DNA of 64,000 bases. It comes from Nocardia sp. SYP-A9097. Its GTDB lineage: Bacteria > Actinomycetota > Actinomycetes > Mycobacteriales > Mycobacteriaceae. Positions within the stretch are counted from its first letter, which is position 1. Every line of letters starts with the position of its first letter. Where the stretch lies: positions 62,001-126,000 of the forward strand of contig NZ_WJIC01000012.1 in assembly GCF_009649815.1 (NCBI RefSeq), given 5' to 3'. Positions 24,719 to 34,324 of this stretch are shown piece after piece. A model generated the notes under the pieces. The model made no database searches, was not told the origin of the DNA, and was given only the letters and a program-made list of their open reading frames with translations. A program made the translations under genes and the position numbers.

Positions 24719-25150
24719 TCAGCGGGCGGGCCTTTCGTCCACCAGTCCTCGAATGATCAAGGCGTACAGCAGGATCACCGTTATCGGCGCCACGATCGGA
24801 ATCCAGGACAGGCCCGCGGGCAACAGTGTCGCGGCTCCGGCGGCCACGGTGAAGACCAGGGCGCCCGCCACCGAGGGGATGGTGGTGGGGACCACCCCCA
24901 CCGGCGCCGACACCGTCGCGGTATTGAGCAGGTAGGTGGTGGCGACCAATCCGATCGCCCCGGCAACCAGCGCACCGGTATCGGTGAACGTCAGCACGGC
25001 CAGTGCCGCCAGCACCGCGCCGACCGCGCTCACCCGCCACCGCCAACCCGCCACCGCGAGTACGAGAGTGGGCGCAGCCGCCCAGGGCAACACCAGGGCG
25101 ACCCCGAGGGTGAGCAGTAGACCGGATAGCACCGCGAGGAATCTGGTCAT
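24719..25150 (-). CDS. Small membrane protein of the MoxR/DUF58 operon
   Basis: Protein of 143 residues with about five hydrophobic helices and almost no soluble part. ATG at 25150 overlaps the DUF58 gene stop (ATGA). It is the last gene of a five-gene operon (DUF4129, membrane protein, MoxR, DUF58, this gene), an arrangement common in mycobacteria. Function unknown; presumably works with the DUF58 protein at the membrane. Confidence 0.75.
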   Translation of the reverse strand: MTRFLAVLSGLLLTLGVALVLPWAAAPTLVLAVAGWRWRVSAVGAVLAALAVLTFTDTGALVAGAIGLVATTYLLNTATVSAPVGVVPTTIPSVAGALVFTVAAGAATLLPAGLSWIPIVAPITVILLYALIIRGLVDERPAR

Positions 25151-26421
25151 CGGCGCACCCGCACGGTGCGACGCGGCTGCGGCAGCAACCGCATGATCTG
25201 ATCCAGTCTGGCGTCCTGCGGCCACGGCACGATATCCACGCCGACCGTGCTCATATCTCGGTACATGGAGGTGCGCTCCAGCTGCCACATACGCGCCAGG
25301 GTGGAGTCCAGCCCGTCCCGGAACGGCGGGCCGCGCAGCACGTCCACCACCACCACGACATGCCCGCGCTTGCGCAGATCGATGAGCGCCAAGGCGAATT
25401 GGGTATCCAGCAGCGTGGAGAAGGCCACCACCACCGCGCCGATCGGCACGGCCGTGTGCGGTGCCAGCGAGCCCTGGGTGGCGATATGTTCATCGCCCAC
25501 ATCCAGCACGGTGTCGACAATGCGGTAGAACTGGCGGCGGCCGATATCCGGGCGCAGCCAGCGCGGTGAACTACCCAGGCAGACAACGGCGGTGCGGTCA
25601 CCGGACTGCAGCGCCGACTGCGCCACCTGCGCCGCACCGCGCACCGACAGCTCCAGCGAATCCGAGGCCGGACCCGGGGCCTGCAGCGAGGTATCCACCA
25701 GCACAACGACATCCGCCGCCCGGTTGGTGAATCGCTCGGTCACGAACAAGCGCCCGCGCCGGGCGCTGACCGCCCAGTTCACCGTGCGCAGCTGATCACC
25801 CGGCGCGTACGCCCGCACATCCGCGAACTCCACACCCGGCCCGTGCCGGCGGGTCAGATGCGCGCCGATCCGCTCCGGAAGTTCGGTGCGCGGCAACCGC
25901 ATTCGCTGCGGATCGGTGATCGGATACACGTACACCTGCCCTGCGGGCAACTGCACCGAAGCCACCGCCAGCCCCGCCGGACTCAAAGCGGTCACCCGCA
26001 CCGGCACCGGATACCGCCCCCACCGCGACGCGGACAATGCGATCCGCATCCCCGCGGGCGCGGCCCCGGAGTCGAAAGCCTCCTCCACCCGCATCTCCAT
26101 GCCGTGCACCGGCTGAGAATGCAAACGCAGCAACGCATGCCCGCTCTCGACGAACGCGGCCGCGGTCAACACCACTTCCTCGGTCTCGAAGCATCGCAGC
26201 ACCCCGACCCCGTCCACCTGAATCCTGGTGCGCGACAGCTGAAGTGGCGCGGTAGCCAATACCCCGAGCATCGGCGCCGCGAACACCACCAACTGCCAAT
26301 GCCCGAAAACCACGGCCGCCACCAGCGCCGGCACTGAGACAGCCGCCAGCATGAACACCAACGGCGCAGGCCGCCAACGCAATTCGGTCTCGGTGGCGGT
26401 ACTGAGGTCGCGGTGCTTCAT
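25147..26421 (-). CDS. DUF58 domain membrane protein
   Basis: Protein of 424 residues. Two N-terminal helices (residues 18-55) precede a beta-rich region and the DUF58 core: REFADVRAYAPGDQ-like segment VRAYAPGDQLRTVNWAVSARRG and a von Willebrand A-like metal site VVLVDTSLQ. DUF58 proteins are encoded beside MoxR ATPases, which are thought to act on them as chaperones. ATG at 26421 is seven bases from the moxR stop. Confidence 0.9.
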   Translation of the reverse strand: MKHRDLSTATETELRWRPAPLVFMLAAVSVPALVAAVVFGHWQLVVFAAPMLGVLATAPLQLSRTRIQVDGVGVLRCFETEEVVLTAAAFVESGHALLRLHSQPVHGMEMRVEEAFDSGAAPAGMRIALSASRWGRYPVPVRVTALSPAGLAVASVQLPAGQVYVYPITDPQRMRLPRTELPERIGAHLTRRHGPGVEFADVRAYAPGDQLRTVNWAVSARRGRLFVTERFTNRAADVVVLVDTSLQAPGPASDSLELSVRGAAQVAQSALQSGDRTAVVCLGSSPRWLRPDIGRRQFYRIVDTVLDVGDEHIATQGSLAPHTAVPIGAVVVAFSTLLDTQFALALIDLRKRGHVVVVVDVLRGPPFRDGLDSTLARMWQLERTSMYRDMSTVGVDIVPWPQDARLDQIMRLLPQPRRTVRVRR

Positions 26422-26428
26422 GTGCGCC

Positions 26429-27391
<963 letters not shown>

Positions 27392-27418
27392 ATCAGTACT
27401 CGCATATCGAAAACCCGT

Positions 27419-27922
27419 TCACATGTTCTGGAGGCGACGCAGGATCTCGTCCAGCGCCGGTCGGCCCGGCGCCGGATTCGACTGATCGCGCGGCGCCGCG
27501 TTAGCGGGGTCCACCCACCGCCACAGTTCGGGTCCGAACTGCAGTAGCCCGGCCGCCTCGGTGGCACGCCGGTTCTTGTTCATGCGGTGGCCGCTGGTGA
27601 GCTCGAATTCCTTGGCCAGCAATGGCCGCAGATGCCGGTCCCAGTCCGCGCGGGTGCCCTCGGAGCGGTCGGCGAGCATCTGCGCGCGGGCCTGCCAGCG
27701 ATTCAGCATTTCGGCCGGGCCATTGTCGATTTCATGGTCCTCGGGGCCGGTGGGCCCGTATCGGCGGGCGCGGTCCAGCAGTGACCAGACCAGCAGCCCC
27801 AGCACTCCGGCGACCGGGATGCCCGCAATGGGCAGCAGGGTATTGCGCTCATTGTTCAAGGCGATCAGTTCGAAGAGTCCGGCCAGGATCAGCCCGACCA
27901 CCACGATCGCTGCCCGGTTCAT
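27419..27922 (-). CDS. Membrane protein of the MoxR operon
   Basis: Protein of 167 residues with two N-terminal helices (residues 4-20 and 28-47) and a cytoplasmic helical region rich in charged residues (NRWQARAQMLADRSEGTRAD). Family not recognised beyond conserved position before moxR. ATG at 27922 overlaps the upstream DUF4129 gene stop. Likely a structural partner of the operon. Confidence 0.75.
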   Translation of the reverse strand: MNRAAIVVVGLILAGLFELIALNNERNTLLPIAGIPVAGVLGLLVWSLLDRARRYGPTGPEDHEIDNGPAEMLNRWQARAQMLADRSEGTRADWDRHLRPLLAKEFELTSGHRMNKNRRATEAAGLLQFGPELWRWVDPANAAPRDQSNPAPGRPALDEILRRLQNM

Positions 27923-28863
27923 GACGTCGCCGCCTCTCCCTGCAAATCCGCCAGGACTATTCGCAGTAGCTGTTCGGCCCGCATGCGCTGCCACTCCAGC
28001 ATGGAGTGCGGGCTGAAGCGGGCTTCCTCGAAAAGTGCCACCAACTCTCGCGCCGAGGCATCGCGCAGGAAGCCGCGGTCGAAGGCGCGCGCCAGCACCT
28101 CCGAAGGGGTGTCCGAGGCCAGTGGCGCGACCTCCCGCGCCTGTGCCAGACCGCTTTCCATGGCGACATAGCAGGCGATGATGGCGGTGCGCGGATCCTG
28201 ACCGGGCGCGGTCATGGCGGCCAGACCCATCTCCGCGACCTTGGCCAGCGAGACCGCCTCGGTCGGGGCACCGGCCACCGTCCCGGCGATTCTCGGCTCT
28301 GGGCGGCGGGTGGAGCCGACCGCGACCACCACCAGACCGGTCATGGCGACCAGGACCAGCACGATCGCGCCGATGCCCACCAGCAGCAGGACGGTTCCGC
28401 TGAGCGGAGGTTCGGGCAGGCTGTCCGGTGGCGGCGCAAGGGTCTGCACCGGTGTGGCCCCGCTGGTACCGGGCGGTTGGGTCGAAACCGTCTGTTCCGC
28501 CTGATCATCGCGGCCGGGGCCGACCAGGTAGATGGAGAGCACCGCGGTGAGCACCAGTGCGATGGCCGCGAATCCGATCAGGATCAGCAGGCCCAGTCGC
28601 GGTAGTCCGGAGCGGTCCCGTGCCCGCTCCGGTTCCGGCATGGACAGCGGCAGACGGTGCTGACTGTTGATCACCCCGGCCGCCAGAATCACCACCGAGA
28701 CCAGCAGCAGCACCGGCATGAGCGCCAGTGTCACCGCCGAGGGTGTACCCGGGGTGGATGGTCCCCCGGTGCCGGGGATGTAGCCGCGCAGAGCGACGAC
28801 AGCCAGCATCAGCAGGGCGATCAATCCGATCGCCCGCGATGCCAGCGTCCCCACTCCAGTCAC
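27919..28863 (-). CDS. DUF4129 membrane protein
   Basis: Protein of 314 residues with about four helices in the first 190 residues, a Pro/Ser-rich loop between them, and a C-terminal DUF4129 domain (ACYVAMESGLAQAREVAPL, TPSEVLARAFDRGF, LFEEARFSPHSM). DUF4129 is often fused to transglutaminase-like proteins and linked with MoxR/DUF58. It starts at GTG 28863 with AGGGG upstream and is the first gene of the operon. Confidence 0.85.
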   Translation of the reverse strand: MTGVGTLASRAIGLIALLMLAVVALRGYIPGTGGPSTPGTPSAVTLALMPVLLLVSVVILAAGVINSQHRLPLSMPEPERARDRSGLPRLGLLILIGFAAIALVLTAVLSIYLVGPGRDDQAEQTVSTQPPGTSGATPVQTLAPPPDSLPEPPLSGTVLLLVGIGAIVLVLVAMTGLVVVAVGSTRRPEPRIAGTVAGAPTEAVSLAKVAEMGLAAMTAPGQDPRTAIIACYVAMESGLAQAREVAPLASDTPSEVLARAFDRGFLRDASARELVALFEEARFSPHSMLEWQRMRAEQLLRIVLADLQGEAATS

Positions 28864-29047
28864 GCGTACCCCTAACCAGAGTCCTGCAAATCAGGCACAT
28901 AGTTACATGCCGGTAGGTCCGGTTGGGGCGAATTCGCAAACACCGATTACATGTGGTTCCCGCATATATCGGCACTCGAGGTGTGGCTACCACACCGCAT
29001 GTGCCCCGGTAGTAAGACGGGCAATCCGACCCCGGCCCGAAATGGAG

Positions 29048-30523
29048 CTACGCCGAGCGACGGACCCGCGCACGCAGCCTGGTCAGCGCCGAATCCGCCA
29101 GTGCGGCAGGCGCTTCCGGAGCCCGCCGGGCGTTCCGGAGCAAACCCGGACGCAATGCCTCCGGCGGTGCGGGCGCCCGGGATGCGGGACGCTCCACCGG
29201 ATTGCGGGATTCCACCAGCCGCCCGAGCGCCCGGAAGTCCCAGCCGGCAGCCAGCCACGGTTCCGGGTCGAGCGCATTTCGGGCATCGATGAGCGTGCGC
29301 CCGCGCGCCACCGTGCGCAGGAACGCCGGATCAAGGTCCCTGAACTCACTCCACTCGGTCAGGTGCAGCACCACATCCGCCTCATGCAGCGCCGCCGCGG
29401 CGGTGGCGGCGTAGACCAGCTGCGGGGCGATCGCCCGCGCCGGCGCCGTCGCCGCCGGATCGAAGGCGGTCACCTGCACGCCGGCGGCCTGCAGCCGAAT
29501 CGCCACATCCAGTGCGGGCGAATCACGCACATCGTCCGAGAGCGGTTTGAAGGCGATACCGAGAATCCCTACCCGATGAGAACCGGTGGCGTGCAATAGA
29601 TCCAGTGTCTCGCGCACCACCCGCTCGCGGCGGCGCAGATTGATGGTGTCGATATCGCGCAGGAAATCCACCGTCTCGGCGGCCCCGAGTTCACCCGCGC
29701 GGGCGATCAGCGCGCGCACATCCTTGGGCAGACAGCCGCCGCCGTAACCCAGGCCCGCGCCGAGGAATTTGCGGCCGATGCGATCGTCATGACCGAGCGC
29801 GTCCGCCAGCAGCGTCACATCCGCGCCGGTGAGCTCGCACAGTTCGGCCATGGCATTGATGAACGAAATCTTGGTCGCCAGAAAGGCATTCGCGGAGACC
29901 TTGATCAACTCTGCGGTGGGCAGATTGGTGATCACCACCGGCGCGCCCGCCGCGATCGGGGTCGCGTAGACCTGCCGCAGCGCCCACTCCGCATCCGGTG
30001 TGGTCACGCCGAAGACCAGGCGATTCGGGCTCAGCGTGTCGCGCACCGCGTGCCCCTCGCGCAGGAACTCCGGATTCCAGGCCAGATCCACCGAGATACC
30101 GGCCGGGGCCAGCTCGGCAATGCGCGCGGTGAGCGCCTCGGCGGTACCGACCGGCACCGTCGACTTGCCGACGATCAGGCAATTGCGGGTCAGATGCGGC
30201 ACCAGACCCTCGAGCGCGGAGTGCAGCTGGGACAGATCCGCCGCGCCATTCGGCCCGGGAGGTGTTCCCACACAAAGGAAATGGACATCGGCGAAGCGGG
30301 CGGCGGCCACCAGCGAGGTGCCGAACCGCAGTCGCCCGGACCGCACATGACCGGCCAGCAACTCCGGCAGCCCGGGTTCGTGGAAGGGAACCCGGCCCGC
30401 CGAGAGCGCGGCCGCCTTGGCCGGATTGTTGTCCACGCCGAGCACGTCGAAGCCGAGTTCGGCCATGCCCGCGGCATGCGTGGCGCCGAGGTAGCCGGTG
30501 CCGATGACGGAGATGCGCAGCAT
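29048..30523 (-). CDS. ugd: UDP-glucose 6-dehydrogenase
   Basis: Enzyme of 491 residues that oxidises UDP-glucose (or a related NDP-sugar) to the uronate for envelope polysaccharide. NAD motif VIGTGYLGATHAAGMAELG near residue 6; catalytic cysteine C264 in GYGGGCLPKD; C-terminal IAFKPLSDDVRDSPAL motif. It is about 50 residues longer than typical, ending in an Ala/Pro/Arg-rich tail (residues 440-491). The start overlaps the stop of the mannosyltransferase gene, with GGAGG upstream. Confidence 0.9.
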   Translation of the reverse strand: MLRISVIGTGYLGATHAAGMAELGFDVLGVDNNPAKAAALSAGRVPFHEPGLPELLAGHVRSGRLRFGTSLVAAARFADVHFLCVGTPPGPNGAADLSQLHSALEGLVPHLTRNCLIVGKSTVPVGTAEALTARIAELAPAGISVDLAWNPEFLREGHAVRDTLSPNRLVFGVTTPDAEWALRQVYATPIAAGAPVVITNLPTAELIKVSANAFLATKISFINAMAELCELTGADVTLLADALGHDDRIGRKFLGAGLGYGGGCLPKDVRALIARAGELGAAETVDFLRDIDTINLRRRERVVRETLDLLHATGSHRVGILGIAFKPLSDDVRDSPALDVAIRLQAAGVQVTAFDPAATAPARAIAPQLVYAATAAAALHEADVVLHLTEWSEFRDLDPAFLRTVARGRTLIDARNALDPEPWLAAGWDFRALGRLVESRNPVERPASRAPAPPEALRPGLLRNARRAPEAPAALADSALTRLRARVRRSA

Positions 30524-31737
30524 CAGGAGGCCTCCTTGGAGAGCGGGCTGCGGAGGTCGCCATCGCCTGGCAGTCGGCGGCGTTCCGCGATCACTTCGCG
30601 GTAGTGGCGAATCAGCAGATCGTTCACGGCCGCCCAGGAGCGGTCGCGCACGCTGCGCTGAGCGGTCTGCGCGGTCTGCGCGCGCAGCTCGGTGTCCTCG
30701 ACGAGGCGGCGGACCAGGGCCACCATGGCCTCGGCATCGCCCGGGGGATAAAGGAATCCGGCTCCGGGAATGACCACATCGATGGGTCCGCCGGAGCGCG
30801 GCGCGACCACCGGCACACCGGAGGCCATGGCCTCCTGCGCTGCCTGGCAATAGGTTTCGTGCCGGCCGGTGTGCACGAAGACATCCAGGGAGGCGTACGC
30901 CGCACCCAATTCGGCACCGTGCATAACGCCCAAGAACTCCGCGCCGGGCAATAGCTTGCGCAGCCGCTTCTCCTCGGGGCCGCCGCCGACGATCACCAGT
31001 CGCACATCGGGCAACGGGAGCAAGTGCGCGAGTAGCTCGAGCTCCTTCTCCGGAGCCAGGCGGCCGATATACCCGATGAGGGTTTCACCGTTGGGGGCCA
31101 AGCGATTTCGCAGCTCGTCCGAGCGCCGGAAGGGGCCGAACTGCTCCAGGTCGACGCCGCGTGGCCAGCGTGCCAAGCCGGGTACGCCCATCAGCTCCAA
31201 CTGCCGCAGGCTCGCGGTGGAGGGGGCTAGGGTGCGATCCACCTGCAGGTGGATGCGGCGGGTGAGGGCGGCCATGGTGCGCACGCCGCCGGGCAGGTCG
31301 TAGCGTTCGGCGAAACCGACCAGATCGGTTTGGTAAATGGCAACGGTCGGCACCCCGAGCTCGGCCGCGACCCGCGCCGCCTGATAACCCAGCGTTGCCG
31401 GGGAGGCGATATGCACGACGTCGGGTTCGAACTCGCGCATCACCTTGCGCAGGCGACGGCGCGTCTCCAGGCCGATCCGGAAGTCGCGATAGAACGGCAG
31501 CCGGGCCCCGCGCACCACACGCACCCGGAATCCGGCGTACTTGGCGGGACCCGTCGGAGCCATCAGCACCGCTTCGTGCCCTTTGGCGGCAAGGTGATCC
31601 AGCACCCGCCGCACCGAATTGGTGACGCCGTTGACCTGGGGAAGGAAGGATTCGGCGACCACCAGCACACGCAGTCGGCCGCCGGGGATGCTCGGGTGGC
31701 GGGTCGTGGAACCCCTGGCCTGCTCGCGGATTCGCAT
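30523..31737 (-). CDS. mgtA: GT-B glycosyltransferase, MgtA-like mannosyltransferase
   Basis: Glycosyltransferase family 4 protein of 404 residues. It carries VVAESFLPQVNGVTNSVRRV and the acceptor-side TDLVGFAERYDLPGGVR, shared with the mycobacterial GDP-mannose-dependent MgtA/PimB group; the donor site is HETYCQAAQEAMASGVPVV. It probably adds mannose to a glucuronyl- or inositol-linked lipid. Pairing with ugd fits MgtA, which mannosylates glucuronosyl-diacylglycerol. ATG at 31737 has GGAGGGG upstream and is preferred to one 28 codons earlier. Confidence 0.83.
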   Translation of the reverse strand: MRIREQARGSTTRHPSIPGGRLRVLVVAESFLPQVNGVTNSVRRVLDHLAAKGHEAVLMAPTGPAKYAGFRVRVVRGARLPFYRDFRIGLETRRRLRKVMREFEPDVVHIASPATLGYQAARVAAELGVPTVAIYQTDLVGFAERYDLPGGVRTMAALTRRIHLQVDRTLAPSTASLRQLELMGVPGLARWPRGVDLEQFGPFRRSDELRNRLAPNGETLIGYIGRLAPEKELELLAHLLPLPDVRLVIVGGGPEEKRLRKLLPGAEFLGVMHGAELGAAYASLDVFVHTGRHETYCQAAQEAMASGVPVVAPRSGGPIDVVIPGAGFLYPPGDAEAMVALVRRLVEDTELRAQTAQTAQRSVRDRSWAAVNDLLIRHYREVIAERRRLPGDGDLRSPLSKEAS

Positions 31738-31913
31738 CGGTCCCCTCCGGTTCGGTGCTGCCTCCTGAATGCACGGTAGGAAGCCGCCCGCAACGCCAGC
31801 CCCCCTCCGCGTAGACGGCACGTGAACCGTTTCCGTCGATCAAGTCGACGTGTTCACCCGAGCGTCGCCACCCCGTCGCGCACCGGTCCCGCGCACCGGA
31901 AACGGGCCGGTCG

Positions 31914-32858
31914 CTACCGCGCCGGCACCGGTGTGGCCAACTCGCTCAACCGGCTCAGCGTGCGGTACAGATCCGGCACCCGGGCGACCTGAGCACCCAG
32001 TTCCGCCAATGGAACCCGCGCATACAGCGAGAGTTCCAGGTCAGCGTCGTAGAGCACATCGACCAGATTCACGAAGCGCATCACCCAGTCGGGTGGGATG
32101 GAATCCATCGGCGGAACCTCACACAGGGTCCATTTCCTGAACTGCCGCGCGAGTTCCAGGAAATCGGCCGCCGACACCGGGATACCGCAGAGCTCCGCGA
32201 AATCGACTGTCAGTTCCCCGTTTTCGGCCGAGCGCGCGTGCAGTAGCCGGTGCGCGACCGGCACCTCCACCAGTCCGGTGGTCGCGCACGCACCGACGGT
32301 GTAGTGGCCGGCCGCGAATCCGGTGTGCCGTCCGCCGAGTCGCCGGTAGTCCTGCGGTCCGTTCACCGAAAGGACATCGAGGTGCTCGACGATCCGGTCG
32401 ATGGTCGGCACGAACATGGGATGCCACAGCGGATTCGGCATCAACTCCCGCGGCGGGTAGTTCGAGGTCACCACCAGCGTGATGTGCCGGGCGAACAGCA
32501 GATCGAGCAGCCGCGCCACCAGCCGGGCATCGCCCGCGTCGTGCACATGGAATTCGTCGAAGCAGATCAGCTCGGCATCCCCGAGCAGCGCCGCCGCCGA
32601 GGCGTCGATATTGCCGTACTCGTGAATGCCGGCATTGAGCCGGGCGAAGAAGCTGTGGAAGTGGAAGCGCCGCTTGTGCTCCGCAGGCACCGATTCGAAG
32701 AACCGATTCATCAGCATGGTCTTGCCGCGCCCCGGCCCGCCGTACAGGTACAGCCCGCGCGGCCGCCGCCACCGCCTACCGACCCGCGCGGCAATGGCAT
32801 CGAGCCGATCCGCGGCCACCTGCTGATCGTGATCCAGAACGATATCGCTGGTCTGCAC
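31914..32858 (-). CDS. zapE: Cell division ATPase ZapE (AFG1-like)
   Basis: P-loop ATPase of about 314 residues of the ZapE/AFG1 family. Walker A is YLYGGPGRGKTML, Walker B LICFDEFHVHD, and sensor TSNYPPRELMPNPL follows. ZapE modulates the FtsZ ring in proteobacteria; its actinobacterial role is less clear. I use GTG 32858, preceded by AGGAG at seven bases; TTG 32882 would add eight residues. A 16-bp AT-rich palindrome lies upstream. Confidence 0.87.
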   Translation of the reverse strand: MQTSDIVLDHDQQVAADRLDAIAARVGRRWRRPRGLYLYGGPGRGKTMLMNRFFESVPAEHKRRFHFHSFFARLNAGIHEYGNIDASAAALLGDAELICFDEFHVHDAGDARLVARLLDLLFARHITLVVTSNYPPRELMPNPLWHPMFVPTIDRIVEHLDVLSVNGPQDYRRLGGRHTGFAAGHYTVGACATTGLVEVPVAHRLLHARSAENGELTVDFAELCGIPVSAADFLELARQFRKWTLCEVPPMDSIPPDWVMRFVNLVDVLYDADLELSLYARVPLAELGAQVARVPDLYRTLSRLSELATPVPAR

Positions 32859-32886
32859 GGCAATCTCCTGCGCTCGAATCAAGTTC

Positions 32887-32902
32887 CTCTATATTTATAG
32901 AG
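32887..32902. promoter_or_regulatory. AT-rich palindrome upstream of zapE
   Basis: CTCTATA-TT-TATAGAG is a perfect 16-base palindrome in otherwise GC-rich DNA, 28 bp before the zapE GTG. It could contain the -10 element, an operator, or both. Confidence 0.5.
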
Positions 32903-32950
32903 TCTGCTCGATTCGCGCGGGGACGAAGGTGACCGCTTACACAGGCGATC

Positions 32951-33244
32951 TCAGAGTCGGTGCGAGATATGCAGATCCGGCCACGGCGGCCGCTTGAACA
33001 CCGCGGCGGTGGCGAATGCGGCCGCCACGAATCCGGTCAGCACCCCGATGAGCGCGATCCGCCCGGCATCCACGGTGGACTCCCACCTCACCTCGCCCCC
33101 GTGCAGCACGAACACCCCCAGCGGCCTCGGCCGCGACCACGGGAACGCCCCGCTCCCCGTCACCGCAATCACGGTGGTTCCGTCCGCCGTCTCGTACGGT
33201 TCCCCGAACACCACCGAATCACCTTCGCCGGGAAGCCTTTTCAT
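32951..33244 (-). CDS. GerW/YtfJ-like protein
   Basis: Protein of 97 residues. It has the VVFGEPYETADGTTVIAVT strand typical of the GerW/YtfJ spore-protein family and a C-terminal hydrophobic helix (ALIGVLTGFVAAAFATAAV) anchoring it in the membrane. The family occurs in non-sporulating actinobacteria, where its role is unknown. ATG 33244 follows AGGA by five bases. DoxX-like gene lies 50 bases upstream on the same strand, so they may be co-transcribed. Confidence 0.7.
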   Translation of the reverse strand: MKRLPGEGDSVVFGEPYETADGTTVIAVTGSGAFPWSRPRPLGVFVLHGGEVRWESTVDAGRIALIGVLTGFVAAAFATAAVFKRPPWPDLHISHRL

Positions 33245-33294
33245 TCGATCCTGCAGCACGGCCGCACCCCTTCCGCAATCGGTTTCCCCCAAAA

Positions 33295-33648
33295 CTACGC
33301 TCGGACCGCAAGCTGCAGCACCAGAGTCGCGATGGCCGGAACCATGTACAGCACCGGGAACACGGTCGTCTTGTACGAGCGCGCCCGAATCGTGGTGATC
33401 ACCGCCCCCGCGAAGTAGAGGATCACCCCGATCGCGGCGGCGATCCCGATAACGGGAATGAAGAACCCGACAACCAGTCCGAGCGCCCCGGCCCCCTTCG
33501 CCAGTGCCAGCGAGTTCCACCACGACCGCGGCACCCCGTACTGGATCAGCGGATCAACCACGAATTCCTGCTTCGTGAACAGCGAATACGCCGAGAACCC
33601 GATCCACAGCGCCGCCGCGACCCCCACGATGTGATATGCGATATTCAT
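33295..33648 (-). CDS. DoxX-like membrane protein
   Basis: Protein of 117 residues with four hydrophobic helices and no large loops, matching the DoxX/DUF4267-like family of small quinone-linked membrane proteins. Motifs are GVPRSWWNSLALAKGAGALG and GAVITTIRARS. ATG 33648 follows AAGGGA; an earlier ATG ten codons upstream is less likely. Function not established. Confidence 0.75.
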   Translation of the reverse strand: MNIAYHIVGVAAALWIGFSAYSLFTKQEFVVDPLIQYGVPRSWWNSLALAKGAGALGLVVGFFIPVIGIAAAIGVILYFAGAVITTIRARSYKTTVFPVLYMVPAIATLVLQLAVRA

Positions 33649-33795
33649 CGAAATCCCTTGCCTTCCAACACCGTTCATTCACGCTTCGCATTTCGAGGCG
33701 CGTCTGCAATGAGGACGACATAGCCTGCCCAGGTGTGACATCCCGAGCGGACGTTCCGATCACCCGCATCCCCAACCCCGCCGTAACCTGGCCTT

Positions 33796-33870
33796 ATGAC
33801 CGACCCGGAGCGCCCCGAAGACGGCTGGGGCTACGACTTCAACCTCTACCGCCTCTTCCACCGAAAGTGA
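33796..33870 (+). CDS. Possible 24-residue leaderless small protein
   Basis: ATG at 33796, 24 codons, ending LYRLFHRK. TAACCT at 33784-33789 ends exactly six bases before the ATG, so transcription could start on the ATG itself. It lies in the 466-base stretch between the DoxX-like gene and vapB. The sequence is acidic at the front (DPERPEDGWG) and basic at the end. Support is only the promoter spacing; no homologue is known to me. Confidence 0.4.
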   Translation: MTDPERPEDGWGYDFNLYRLFHRK

Positions 33871-34019
33871 CACCCATGAGCCAAGATGCGGAACACCTTG
33901 CCGCACTGCGGATTCAGCAACATTCCGAGCCGCTGCGACTTCGTCGCTTCGACAGCGGTGACCCCACCCTTGCCGAGCACGTCGACCAATACCTCGCGAA
34001 CGATTTCGGCAGAGGTCAT
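33846..34019 (-). CDS. Possible 57-residue protein
   Basis: ATG at 34019 with GGAG eight bases upstream; begins MTSAEIVREVLVDVLG and ends FRWKRR. About 77% of third positions are G or C, better than the competing 52-codon frame on the plus strand (33876-34034, about 65%). Both cannot be real over most of their length. No family recognised. Confidence 0.35.
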   Translation of the reverse strand: MTSAEIVREVLVDVLGKGGVTAVEATKSQRLGMLLNPQCGKVFRILAHGCHFRWKRR

Positions 34020-34114
34020 CAGCGGCACTCCTAGACCTGTCCACACCCTGGTCGGCGTCGAATCACCTCCAGCAGTATTGCCGCTTATATAGCTGGAGAC
34101 ATATCGTGGGACAT

Positions 34115-34324
34115 ATGAAAACGATGATCGACCTGAACGACGAGGCCCTGGCACTGGCTGCCAAGGAACTGGGGACCACGACGAAGAAGGACACGGTCAA
34201 CGCCGCGTTGGAGTTCGTGGCTCAGCGTCGGCGCCGGATCGAGCAGGTGCTCAATGATCCGTACGGATTCGGCGTCGGTCCGGATATCGATGATCCGGAG
34301 GTTATGGGCAAGGCGCGCCGTTGA
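34115..34324 (+). CDS. vapB: VapB-family antitoxin
   Basis: Protein of 69 residues of the VapB/Arc-type (DUF2191) antitoxin family. The ribbon-helix-helix part is KTMIDLNDEALALAAKELG followed by KKDTVNAALEFV; the C-terminal tail (DPYGFGVGPDIDDPEV) is acidic and would wrap the toxin. TATCGT lies seven bases before the ATG, suggesting little or no leader. The stop overlaps the toxin start in TTGA. Confidence 0.88.
   Translation: MKTMIDLNDEALALAAKELGTTTKKDTVNAALEFVAQRRRRIEQVLNDPYGFGVGPDIDDPEVMGKARR

Noticed and set aside
28981..28995. GTGTGG-CTA-CCACAC palindrome in the 28864-29047 gap
   Set aside because: Perfect but short, downstream of ugd and upstream of DUF4129; no supporting context, so not called as an operator.
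31821..31857. Nested inverted repeats GTGAAC/GTTCAC and GTCGA/TCGAC between zapE and mgtA
   Set aside because: Arms are short and offset by unpaired bases; may be a weak zapE terminator but not convincing.
34019..34034. Plus-strand 52-codon frame 33876-34034
   Set aside because: It overlaps the opposing 57-codon frame, has poorer third-position GC and no ribosome-binding site; kept only as an alternative in that entry.
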